Shown in pieces: positions 1 through 8,965 of a stretch of 32,387 nt of DNA (position 1 is the first letter of the stretch; every line of letters begins with the position of its first letter). The stretch spans positions 2,616,095 to 2,648,481 of the forward strand of contig JAHNZQ020000004.1 in NCBI GenBank assembly GCA_019155205.2. The letters are read 5' to 3'. Under the pieces are notes generated by a model. It had not been told where the DNA came from, searched no databases, and saw nothing but the letters and a program-made list of their open reading frames with translations. The position numbers and the translations under genes are program-made. The stretch comes from Gracilaria vermiculophylla (lineage: Eukaryota; Rhodophyta; Florideophyceae; Gracilariales; Gracilariaceae).

Positions 1-1571
1 TTCAGTAGAGGCAGCCGTCGGGGCATCGGGTATAGGAAGTCACTCCTTTGTCCGCCGCTTGGAGATATGCCATTATGGTGCCTACCACAAACTCCGTCGA
101 GGTGACAGACATGACGAACCGTCCTAAGGAGTCATGTGGATCCAGAACCTCCGAGGTGTCATACGCGAAGGTTATGGGCGTCGCCACGCAGAGATGCGGG
201 GAAATCCAATGGTCCCTCCAGGAGTCGTTCACCTTCAGGTAGTACTTTGGACGTTGTCCGGAGGGCATATCATGGAATTCCGTGTTGTGTCATCCGTATA
301 AGTACCCGAACGAGGTGCGTACGCGAGTTACGTCCGCGAGGTGCGTCCCCCATCGATTCCGAGTGAGCCAGTACAAACGTTCGTATAGGGGATTGAAGGG
401 TAGCACCGCAAGGGCGGAGCGTCCGTCGGCAAGGCTTCCCGCTCGCCCCGCTCTCTGTTGAGAACTCTTCTTATGGAGCAAGACTTGGAGTCGCGCCTGG
501 ATCTCCCGTTCTTCTGCGCACCTCAATTAGGGAGTATCGCAATGTCCGACCGTGGTTGGAGCGTTTTCACCATGGACTGGAGTGTGGAGCCAATGGGCGC
601 GGTACGCATCGACGCGGTTCATCTTCTGGTCGTTCCACGCAATCTCCGTGACGGCGCAGAATCGCATCGCCTGCAGGTACGGCCCAAAGTGGTGAATGTA
701 ATCCTCCACTGGACACGGCAGACTCACGCGCCTATCATCGACCGGGACGAACACCCGCGTGGCGCGATGATCGAAGTGCTCTTCTGGACGGAACGGTTCT
801 CCTGTCGAGGTGTGATACATCTCAGGATTGGAAGGGGATGTCGGCGCCGGAGTAGGAGAGGACATTCCGAAGGTGTATGCAGCAGGGTGGATGGCGACCG
901 AACGCGTGGTTGCACCTGAGGAGAGAGACCTGACACCACTAAGGGATCGTTTCAAAGCTATATGCACCACCGCGGAGGGACCCGTATCGAGCCGCCACCG
1001 TGGAATCCGAGGCGAGGCCGAGCGACCGACATCGGGCGAGTTCTGGAGCACCATCGCGGGGCGCGCACTCATATCCAACGGAGAACGGCGGAGGTGCGGA
1101 CGAGAAACTTATGCGTCCAGCGCCTTCACGGGGATAGGATGAGCGGACGCGAAGAAGAGGGTGTTTCCAAAAGGAGTAACCTCGGAAGAGTCAGAGTGGC
1201 TAACGCCTCCAGGGGGTCGGTATCCTCGCGGGACTGACCCACGGTCCGACCACGGGAGTTTCGCGCTTGCAACGCGCGCGATGCGCCGGGGGATGCGGAC
1301 GTTCACGCTGCAGACTGACGCAGCAGCACCGAAGGATGACACCAAGAAGGAGCGGATATCGCCCGGTAAAGGAGAAACCGAGACCATGAACGCCGCAAGG
1401 AGTGAAACGCGAACCCACGGCAACCCGCCACGCGGGAGTATGGAGAAGAGAAGGAACGCTCGAAGGAAAGAACGGGAGAGCCGCCGGAGGCCGCACGTGC
1501 CGCAACACCGATAGGAGCCACCCCAGGGATCAAGAAAGCGGAGGATACACCTCGAGGACGTGGTGCAATTT
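1..1571 (-). pseudogene. Antisense ORF (aORF) of element E, partial and degenerate
   Basis: This region reads on the strand opposite to element E, from the polypurine tract outward. Frames open at 1303-1533, 1109-1423, 527-1078, 290-526 and 2-268 (all minus) form one broken protein. It matches the plus-strand protein at 28931-30461 block by block. Shared landmarks include IPGxAPIGV at the start, SLSSGATTRSVAIHP, PCPVEDYIHHFGPYLQAM, NAPTTVGHC and DSWR. Stops differ between the copies: one codon is Trp (TGG) here and TGA in D, and a few codons on the reverse holds, so the ancestor was open at both. No known family is recognised. It is not Gag-like and has no zinc knuckle, protease or polymerase motif. 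The copy runs off the left edge before the Pro-rich part seen in D. Confidence 0.75.
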
Positions 1572-1582
1572 AGGAAAGGGGG
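1572..1582 (+). other. Polypurine tract of element E
   Basis: AGGAAAGGGGG lies two bases (TA) before the TG that opens the LTR at 1585. A purine run next to the 5' edge of a 3' LTR is the plus-strand DNA primer of LTR retrotransposons. The same tract lies at the same place in element D. It fixes the sense direction of E as plus, so the coding region to its left is antisense. Confidence 0.8.
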
Positions 1583-1584
1583 TA

Positions 1585-2136
1585 TGTAGTAAAATAGCTC
1601 CTACGGAAATATGGTTGTTTGGCCTTAAGGTATAATATTCCTAAGGAGGGTTCGTAATTTATTAGCTGGGCCACGTGGTGCACAATCTCGCCCGCGTGCG
1701 CTACAGTATCCTTGAGGCACGGTAGAATTTAGTATTTATTTTAGATATTTTATGCGGGTAATTAGCACAGTAGTGCAAACTGCCGAGGCGGGCTCCCGGC
1801 TTGATATTTAAGCTGCCGCTTGAGCTCCACCTCTGGGGAAGTAAAGAGAAGCACCCTTGAGTCTTCTTCTACATTTTCCGGTTGGAGTCTCTTGTCTATT
1901 CACGCAGGTTTCTAGGCCGCCGACCCACAGGTCGCATCATAGCAGCGCCTGTAGGAGCAGTGTCCGCCCAGTGAACCTCCCCCTCCGCTTGGTGTTGGCG
2001 GATCCCTTTCAGAATTCCCCAGGCTCGCGACAGCGGATACCGGAGACCACCTTTAGGAATACGCGCCTTTGGAGTCACCAAAAACTCCTAACGGACGTTG
2101 TGCTTTAGTACCTCGACAGGAGGGCTGACAGTACCG
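1585..2136 (+). repeat. 3' LTR of element E (about 552 bp)
   Basis: The LTR starts TGTAGTA and ends around GTACC. It is closely similar to the inverted copy at 28327-28879 and more distantly similar to 8439-8965. A TATA-like TATTTAA at 1805-1811 is followed downstream by a conserved block (1840-1875) that all three copies retain, so promoter and U3/R/U5 order agree with plus orientation. Similarity between E and D continues leftward past the LTR into the antisense ORF but stops at 2136. That stop marks the outer edge of the element. Confidence 0.8.
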
Positions 2137-3170
2137 CATTTGGGGGTAATTGCCATTATGCTGACCCCACGTTTGCCATCTGGGTTCTAGTTGGGCACAA
2201 TGAGTCCGACGTCCGATTTTGCATTAAACATCTTAGGTAGTCGATTCCGCTTCAGCTTCCAAGGTAGCGATTGCATCATGTTCACTACGGTCCTACACAT
2301 GAAGGAAGTGAGACAGTCCTGCAGGGGCGGGTAGTGATAATTCGACGACAGATACTTTTTGAAGTCGTAAAAGCGATTCTTTCAGGTTTGCAAGAACTAC
2401 CAGGAAGGGAATGTTCGGAACTATTGCCACAACGTCATTCGCCATCATCAGGTGCTGCTTAATCTTCAAATGCAGACTCTGCTGTCGTAATTAGAGACCA
2501 GATGTAGAGGTCTGCATCCAAGATTAAACCTGAATCCTCGCGGGTATTTCGATACTCTTCACCACCCGGAGCTCATTCGCCTGTGCCTTCTTTGAAAGAT
2601 TATTCAAGTAACGCGCGCTAGCGTCCGGTCCCGGAAATGTGGACCCAATGCGTACAGGCACAGCGTCGTAAAACGTCGTGTTTCTCGGGCGTGGGTTTAT
2701 TTCAAATACATACCGATCCATAGTGGAAGCGCCCAATATGCATCGTGCTGCCAGGTTGGTCGCCATGAGGATCCACATCTTCACCTGAAAGCAGCCGAAC
2801 CGAAAATATTGGGGTAGCTCTCCGAGGATGTTCAATGCTCTACGCAACGCGTCTCGCACCGTAAGGAGCGCACCAATCCTCCGGGAGCCAAAAGAAGATC
2901 GCAGAAACACAACAGCGTGTACCAGGTTGAGGACATCTCCGGTGTCAAGGATAGCGCGCACGGTTGTGGAGGCAATTGCGGAAAAACCGATAGAATTAAA
3001 CATCTCTTATTTGTCACGGCGGAGCTTACAGACAGAGTCCTTGAAGGTGGCGATGCAGTCCAAATGGGGTTGCAGGCTCGCCGATTATGCGTCGACTGCG
3101 CATATGGCTTCGTCTCCTTTCCAAAAGACGACGTCCATTGGGCTGAGGCTTGACAGTAAATAGCCATGCA
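2137..3170 (-). pseudogene. Gypsy B protease and linker into RT (broken)
   Basis: A frame open at 2524-3003 holds an aspartic protease-like stretch with LDTGDVLNLVH. The family signature is D-T/S-G-A, so Asp has replaced Ala. The rest matches the protease of element F (27476-28303), for example ELRVVKSIEI here and KLRVVKSIEI there. Past a stop at 2524 the linker goes on to about 2137 (NDVVAIVPNIPF matches NGIIEIVPNIPF in F). The expected RT core is absent because the LTR of E begins there. In F the mirror mutation occurred: DIGA, with Thr lost but Ala kept. Confidence 0.7.
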
Positions 3171-3684
3171 GAGCCTTTACGCGTGACCCCGCGTGCTTTT
3201 CTGGTTTTCAGGGATCTGAGTTCAAGTGGGAGACGGCTCTCACAGTTGAGCATTGCGATGCTCCGTGTGCCCCGGAGGTGCAACCGGTTTTAGTGCCAGC
3301 CCTTGCGCAGGGAGCACAAGTGCCAATGGAACAGGCTGCATTCCAATTGGAACACGGTGACCGTTAGGTTCCTTGAGGGGAGCGGATATCGTTGTTTGCG
3401 GTGCGATAACTTTCACCCTCCCTCAGAGTTTCCTTCAGGTTCTGGAAATCCTTCGCCCGTTCCTGCAGGATGGCGACCCCCATTGTAGAGGTAAAAGTAG
3501 TATAGTGTACTGGCTCTCGAGACATGTAATTCCTGCAAAGCAATGGATAGCCTTGAGGGTTTGCGAATATAACAGTCCTCTAAGATCCTTCCGAATCGTG
3601 CAAGGTAGGAGACGAGGGTGCCCTCGTCCTAGACAGTGCTCCCTGCGATGAGGCATATGTGAGAGCAAGACCCTCTTGCTCTCT
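3171..3684 (-). pseudogene. Gypsy B gag C-terminal part (degenerate)
   Basis: This minus-strand stretch lies between piggyBac-1 and the protease, where the end of Gag is expected. Frames open at 3435-3668 and 3026-3283 overlap it but neither gives a clear zinc knuckle. A short charged segment around 3430-3500 looks helical. It also holds a perfect 10 bp hairpin at 3661-3683. The gag assignment rests on position more than on motifs. Confidence 0.4.
3661..3683. repeat. Short perfect hairpin beside the piggyBac-1 end
   Basis: Ten-base arms GAGAGCAAGA and TCTTGCTCTC pair perfectly around a CCC loop. It lies 1 bp outside the inferred left end of piggyBac-1, in the flanking gag. It could be chance, or a preferred insertion structure. 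Confidence 0.5.
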
Positions 3685-3699
3685 CTAGTTTCTATCCGA

Positions 3700-3752
3700 C
3701 CGGTGCGCTGACCTCATATGAGGTCAAATGAACCTCATATGAGGTCGGCGCC
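3700..3752. repeat. Double-palindrome end of piggyBac-1
   Basis: The 16 bp perfect palindrome GACCTCATATGAGGTC (3710-3725) is followed five bases on by AACCTCATATGAGGTC (3731-3746). The pair lies in a larger inverted repeat that is now imperfect (GGTGCGCT left, GGCGCCCC right). Copy 2 keeps the perfect form at 18679-18731. Confidence 0.85.
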
Positions 3753-3875
3753 CCACCGCGCAAAAATTAAAAAAAAAGAGTTTGACGCGTAGGCCAATGT
3801 TTTCAAATTTTTAAAATTAAAAACATGCTCTCTAGGATTGCCAGTGAACAATAAATAGTCGTAGACGACGCCGTA

Positions 3876-3950
3876 AGCTATCAAAGCAGCTCAGTGGTCA
3901 TCAGAATACATGCGAGCAACTAATCTTGAGTTCGAACCTCGCTGAGTTTC
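3876..3950 (+). other. tRNA-like segment in piggyBac-1
   Basis: An A-box-like GCAGCTCAGTGGTCA (3886-3900) and a B-box-like GAGTTCGAACCTC (3928-3940) lie about 40 bases apart, as in tRNA genes and tRNA-derived SINEs. The T-arm pairs over only 3-4 bp and no good acceptor stem forms, so this is not a working tRNA. The same block, inverted, occurs in piggyBac-2 (18481-18556), so it was part of the element before the copies separated. Confidence 0.55.
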
Positions 3951-4249
3951 TAAAAACTGAAAAACTCCCTCGGGAGCTCGACTAATTCTAAAAATATTTA
4001 ATCTCTCAGTGCTTTTTCAACACCCACTAGAACAGCAGACAGAATAAGGTGACATCTGTTACACGGGTAGTTTGGTGATAGAGCTAAAGTAATCTAGCAA
4101 GTAGAAATAATGCGGATTGAATTAGTAGGGGGCTTTTGGGTAAATGACCTTTTGCTGAATTATTGCATTGAAATGTTGAATTTTACTTAGAAAAACGAAT
4201 GTTGTCAACGCTGTTGACACTTCTTATAGATAGTATGCTTCTCTATACG

Positions 4250-6130
4250 GTGAGACTCCTCAATGTGTTTCATGAAACAAACTCTGTTCGTGCCATTGTG
4301 ACATAAAGAAACTTTTTTCTTTCCTTCAAATAGCATCAAGAACATAAAAACTTCATTTTCGTATTACCACTGCAATAATTGCATCTTCCTTGATATCAGG
4401 TTCTTGTAATCATTCAAATTTTCGTTTTTTTTATCCCTTGCTTTGCATTAAATGCAAGCCAGTACCAGCCAACATTGGCTGTTCATTATTATTTTCATTT
4501 TCTGTTTCAAACCAGTGGTGTCCCAAGTATTTCTTTAAATTCATAATCCAGCTCAAAATAAAAATGTTGTGGACTTTTAACGCTCCTGCTTCCATTTGCT
4601 CCATTATATAGTTTCCATGCTTCCAAAATGCAAATTGCTAAAAGAGAGCAATTAACTCGAGATGACCACTCTTCCACTTCTATTTTCTTTTCTAGATCTA
4701 AATCATCTTGTCGGGATTTGTTGTGGCGATCAATCATTGAACATGTATTCTAATATTCTTCACCAATCTCAGGAGCTGCAACCTCAAATTCCATTTTCTT
4801 AGAAATAGTTCCCTCTCGTTTCTATTTCTCCCTAACAATAGGAGTAGCTAAAGTAACTGTGCCCGAGGTTTAAATAAAGAACTTCATATCTCGATCTATC
4901 CACATTACGGCCATCATGTCACTATTGGGGACTATTTCTTTTTGTAACCATAGTGATAAAGTCGCCTCTTTTCCTTAAAGTGATTTCAAATAAGTGTTCT
5001 AGAAAACATTCCCGGGATGTATTTTTGATTACTCAACTAAATCTCCGCCATTCTTCTATATGTGCTGTAGTGGTTTTGATGGATGCAAAAAAAAATCAGT
5101 GCATACCAAACGATCTGATCTAAATCACGGTTGTACTAAACGGAGTAGAATAGCCATTTCATGAGCATTATGGAATCAAAATCCTATTCCGGATTATTAG
5201 CACCCATATTGAGTTCAATATACAGCAGTATACCACTTCGTCCATAGCAGACAGCTTTAATTTCAAGACCATTTTCGGGCTTTCTATCCAATGCTGTATA
5301 ATGGGGAAGCCCCACATCAATCCAATGACCTCCAAATCCATACTTCCCTGACATTCCTTCGTCCACACATAAAGCACGTGATGGCGTGACAAAAGAAAGG
5401 CGATGATTATTGATCGCCCTCACAAAATCGGCCATAAACGACCAACTTACGATTCCATGCTCTTGAGTCACACCATTTCCACTAAAACACATGCAACTTC
5501 GAAGCGATTCAAATATGTTTCGTGACATACCAAGCCCCATATTTGGTTGTAAAATGAACTTGGAAAAACTCTTAATGTTTAAAAGATCACGTCTGTTCGA
5601 AAACTCAATACGAGTCATTAAAATAAGAACCTCAAAAATTTTGAACACCTCCCCTCCTAATGTCCTCCGAGTGCCTTTGATTTCTAGTCTAGTATTTGTT
5701 TTGCTCACGATAAATTATAAATGATGCATGGGAAACATCTAGAAATAGAAATCCAATGCAGTCACTACTGAAGGAGTGTCACGTGGTGAGATAAAATCTC
5801 CTGCTGGACCAATAACTTTCCACTGATGCATTTGCATACAACTATTCAGAGGACTTAACGTCGTGCAGGTTTCTCATTTCCGACTATGAGCAATAGCTGA
5901 TTGGCATATTCATGCAGATTCTGATCATCTGGCTGCTCTTGAAAATTTTACATATTCGGTGGTGTAACAATAGCTTCACCTTCAGCAAAGTCGATGATAC
6001 TCGGGTCAATCGCATGATTTTGTTCTTCGGCAGCATGTGGGGTCTCTTCAACTCTGGTACCGAGTTTTAAACTAGACAAAGGTAGAGCAACCTCTTTCTC
6101 ACGATTGGGTAAACTGAAGATTATCGTCAA
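4250..6130 (-). pseudogene. piggyBac transposase (DDE_Tnp_1_7), broken
   Basis: The remnant spans several minus-strand frames: 5948-6130 (acidic N-terminal part), 5184-5708, about 4985-5160 and 4507-4737. Landmarks in order are KTNTR, then CVDEGMS near 5355 with the first catalytic Asp, KPENGLEIKAVCYG, VCTDFFFASI near 5085-5115 with the second Asp, and CSMIDRHNK near 4735 with the third. Next come the KEW/EEW-R-NCSLLA helix region and a C-terminal Cys/His stretch (LCHNGTNR, CFMKHIEES) that matches the family's cysteine-rich domain. The family cuts and pastes DNA without leaving a footprint at TTAA. All three catalytic Asp residues survive, but multiple stops and shifts separate them, so no transposase can be made. 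Confidence 0.8.
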
Positions 6131-6484
6131 TTATATGAGATCTCGATTATGGATTCTGCGAACATCAACATTTTGAACTATTCCTCTGACCGTTGTGGAC
6201 TCCTACAAAGATCTGTAATAGCGATTACATTCCGTGTCAATAGTTACCAGGGGCGCGTGGCTGACGACAGTTGTTCCAGCAGTTCTGCGAAGATCTGTGG
6301 ACGATGCCATACTTTACAAATGTTGTTCACGGCTCTGATTGATGTAACAGTCACAATTCTTCTTTTGATGTTTTGGACACAGTTCAGCGCTGCCGGTGTC
6401 GACAACATGATGAGCATATCAGAACGAAAAAAAAAAAAGGGAAAAGTTTTCAAGTTTTCAACCAATTATAAAGTAATTAAAATT

Positions 6485-6500
6485 GACCTCATATGAGGGC
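6485..6500. repeat. Palindrome at the other end of piggyBac-1
   Basis: GACCTCATATGAGGGC is one mismatch from the 16 bp palindrome at the left end. Only one palindrome remains at this end, followed by GCGCTGGTCAGATAAACATTAG, the diverged inverted terminus. Confidence 0.75.
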
Positions 6501-6520
6501 GCTGGTCAGATAAACATTAG

Positions 6521-8416
6521 AGCGTGAGCTCGGCAGCTTCCCTTGCAGTGCTGGAGTCAAACGTCTGGACGGATACCCGATAGTTTCTTAAGGTCGTTGG
6601 TTTTTCCGAAAGGGGAGCGTGGCTGCGACAAGCGGCGCGGTGGGTATCCCAACAGGATTCCGCGAAATGTGCTAGCTCCGTATGAGTGATCTTCGGGTGC
6701 GTTTGCAAGTGATCAAGCACCCTGGCGCGGATCGAGAAGAGTAGTCACGCGACAAAAAACGACTTCAGCCGCTCTTCGGAGTACACGTTCCCCCACTTTA
6801 ATACCTTGGTCCACAGCTTCTGTAAGAAATCCATTTCGGTCATTCCTGTATCCTGACTATAGTAGATGACTTCATCATTAGTATTGGCTAGCACCTCATC
6901 CGTTACGTACCTTTTAAAGAGTACATTCACAACCTCGTGGTACGTCGTCAAGATCTCCGTTCCAGGGTCATCCGCAACGGTGCTCTCCCCCGTGAGTTGC
7001 GGCTACACCAGCGAGTGCACTCGGCCTGTAAGATAGAACTGAAAGTATCAGACGGCGACATATTCATGGAAATAATTGGTATCCACGCTGAATGGAAGCA
7101 TTTCGCAGAGTTCGATACCGAGATGCAGTCTTCACCTGAGATGGATTGCTTCTTTATTTGAATATCTATGCGGCGCTGGATCTTCGTAAGTAGTTTAGCG
7201 TCCGACGTGTCTTAAAACGTGGAGCAATCATACATGCGATAGATGTCATAATCCGCCACTTCGGGGAAGTGGTCATTAAGCTGGACGACCTTCCTGACCC
7301 TTCTGCTTTTCTTTTTAGGAGTTATACTGTTCTCCGAGCTGGAGCTGTTCACGGACTCAGAATCTGAGGTTCTCTTCGAACCGGCCTCTTGCTTTCTGCT
7401 TTTCTCCTTCCTTTAATTTTAGCGTCTTTTCTATAGGTTGTCTGGGTACATGACGATACTCCCGCTATGACAATTCACCCGAGGAGTATCCTGTCTTTTT
7501 CGCCTTGGGTGCAGTATTTTGCGACTGTTTTGCTATCCTGCCCCGTAGAGCTCCAGGTCCAGACGGGTCATGGCAATGTTCTTGAGGTGTTCCCGTTTCC
7601 GTACGGCAATACGTTCTCCTCCTCTGGGGTAGAGGACGTCAATACCCTGTTCTTCTCTGCCCGGATCAACTAAGGTGTTTTCAGCGGACACCTTTCCTGT
7701 AAGGAATAGTGAATTTGAAAAGACCCTCTGACGAGCAGCTGCGCGGTTCAGTTACGAACCTTCACACGGATAAAATCTCAATTCACCTCTGGGAAGGGTT
7801 CCAAATCCAGCAAGGCATCCACAGCACTGTGAGCACTCTCCGTGGCGTTTTAATTCATAAGGGCAGGGCGGCGCGCTCCAAAGCGTGCGTCAAAATCGGC
7901 AGGAATTCTTTCAACCAGCTCTTGTGAATGATAATCTGTAAGGCAAGGGGCCACGCATTTCAGGAGGGAGCTGGCCTCCCAGAGTTCCCGTCCGTGCAAC
8001 TTCTGAGGTGGTGGCTGCGATGCCATGTGCGGTTCTTGAACCTCCACGTTGGCATTCTTCAAAGGTGTTGCGGAGATTTTCGCTCACCTCCGATCGTGCA
8101 GTCTCCAACGGCAATCCGTCAAACGCTCCATGAGGGAGCCATGGTTCCTAAGGGGGCTTTCAGGATCCTCCACCCTGATGACCAGTTCCTGGGGACCGCT
8201 GTGAGTGCTGCACCCTCCAACGGAGTCAATTGCTTGAGTGTCCTGTAAGGGGGTTTTCATCGCGGATTCCGGGGGGTACATAATGAAATAGGTCGGGGGT
8301 GATTTTCTTCCTCTTTCGAATCCTGTAGAGGAAGAATTCCACTGTTGGATTCCGAGCGATACAAATCAAAAACATTGTTTTGTCGTGACTCTTGTGATTT
8401 CTTCTTGAAACTGACC
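6521..8416 (-). pseudogene. Gypsy B gag (broken)
   Basis: The minus strand reads as a Gypsy Gag/capsid in several frames. A basic KKKSRR stretch near 7300 is followed by FSGEDCISVS-like remains near 7110. The best-preserved frame is 6745-6951 (TTYHEVVNVLFKRYVTDEVL, LQKLWTKVLKWGNVYSEE), continuing after a stop at 6721-6745 into 6521-6720 (RARVLDHLQTHPKITHTELA, HFAESC). This order, LKRRF-like helix then Y-SEE-FV-GL-IR and a closing FA helix, is that of retrotransposon capsid proteins. The 5' leader and N-terminus (7700-8416) are poorly preserved. The reading frame is lost at 6520 where piggyBac-1 begins. Confidence 0.65.
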
Positions 8417-8434
8417 CTCTCAGTCGGGAGACCA
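8417..8434 (-). other. Primer binding site of Gypsy B
   Basis: On the minus strand TGGTCTCCCGACTGAGAG lies four bases after the LTR end. A PBS starting TGG complements the CCA tail of a tRNA primer, here one ending in GTCGGGAGACCA. I cannot name the tRNA without the host tRNA set. The site fixes the sense direction of this LTR family. Confidence 0.6.
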
Positions 8435-8438
8435 GTTT

Positions 8439-8965
8439 TGGTACCTTCAGTTCTCCTTTCGAGGTGGTTGCAAACATTGCCTTTTAGGAGTTTTTGGTAT
8501 TCCACGGGCACGAGTTCCTAAAACTAGTTTCCGGTTATCACGGTCACGAGCCGGGGAATCCTGAAAGGTGGTCTGCAAGCACCAAGCGGAGAAGGGGGTT
8601 GATTGGGCGGACAACGCTCTGGCAGTCGCCTCTATGAGGCAACCTGGGGATCAGCGGCTTTGAAATCCGGAGGCGGTCGACAAGAATCCCTAACCGATAA
8701 AAGTTGAAGAAGACTCAAGGTTGCTTGGTTTACTTTCCGCGGAGGTGGAGCTAACCCTGCAGTTTACGTACCGTGCCGAGAGCCCGCCTTGGCAGGTCTC
8801 ACTTCTGTAAACTACTTTGATCAACTACTCTAATTATTTAAAATAAGCCTAAATTATACAAGTCCTCAGGAGTACTATACTCAGGTATTAAAATATAAAC
8901 ATTCCTTGGGAATACCCCGTGACAAAACCAGAAGACAATACCACCTTAGGATCCACCGTACTACA
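8439..8965 (-). repeat. 5' LTR of Gypsy B (about 527 bp)
   Basis: Read on the minus strand it starts TGTAGTACGGTGG at 8965 and ends GGTACCA at 8439. It aligns with the LTRs at 1585-2136 and 28327-28879 over its full length, but with many substitutions and a lost TATA-like box. Beyond 8965 the similarity to the other copies stops at once, as expected for the outer edge of a 5' LTR. The flank starts CGGCC, the candidate target sequence. Confidence 0.8.

Larger units (their letters stand above)
1..2136 (+). mobile_element. Ty3/Gypsy chromovirus-like element E, 3' end only
   Basis: This is the 3' end of a plus-strand Gypsy element whose remainder lies to the left of the window. In sense order it holds the antisense ORF region (1-1571), a polypurine tract (1572-1582) and a 3' LTR (1585-2136). 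It aligns end to end, inverted, with 28327-30461 (element D), and the homology stops at the end of the LTR in both. The LTR ends inside the RT-start region of element B, which runs the other way, so E most likely inserted into B. The target duplication cannot be tested because the other end of E is outside the window. Confidence 0.8.
3685..6520 (-). mobile_element. piggyBac-like DNA transposon copy 1
   Basis: The transposase remnant reads on the minus strand. The ends are inverted: CTAGTTTCTATCCGACCGG at 3685 and its diverged reverse complement ending ATTAG at 6520, each followed inward by the palindrome GACCTCATATGAGG. The right end of copy 2 (18748) reads the same, inverted. The element splits the gag of Gypsy B, so it is younger than B. 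I see no clean TTAA duplication at the edges, which classical piggyBac would leave, so exact ends are uncertain by a few bases. Confidence 0.8.
2137..8965 (-). mobile_element. Ty3/Gypsy element B, 5' part, interrupted by piggyBac-1
   Basis: In minus-strand order this holds the 5' LTR (8965-8439), PBS (8434-8417), gag (8416-6521), the piggyBac-1 insertion (6520-3685), the rest of gag (3684-3171) and protease running into the start of RT (3170-2137). There B is cut off by the oppositely oriented LTR of element E. Its RT, integrase and 3' LTR are missing and presumably lie beyond E. Stops and frameshifts occur in every part. The LTR family is shared with E and D but S (8439-8965) is the most diverged copy, so B looks like the oldest of the three. 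Confidence 0.75.

Noticed and set aside
3435..3668. Zinc knuckle in Gypsy B gag
   Set aside because: Cys and His spacing does not fit CX2CX4HX4C in any frame.
3876..3950. Functional tRNA gene
   Set aside because: T-arm pairs over only three or four bases and no acceptor stem forms.
1585..8965. Inverted LTR copies as terminal inverted repeats of one DNA transposon
   Set aside because: The inner sequences are gag and protease, similarity between E and D continues beyond the left repeat into the aORF, and the repeats have TG...CA, PPT and PBS features of LTRs.
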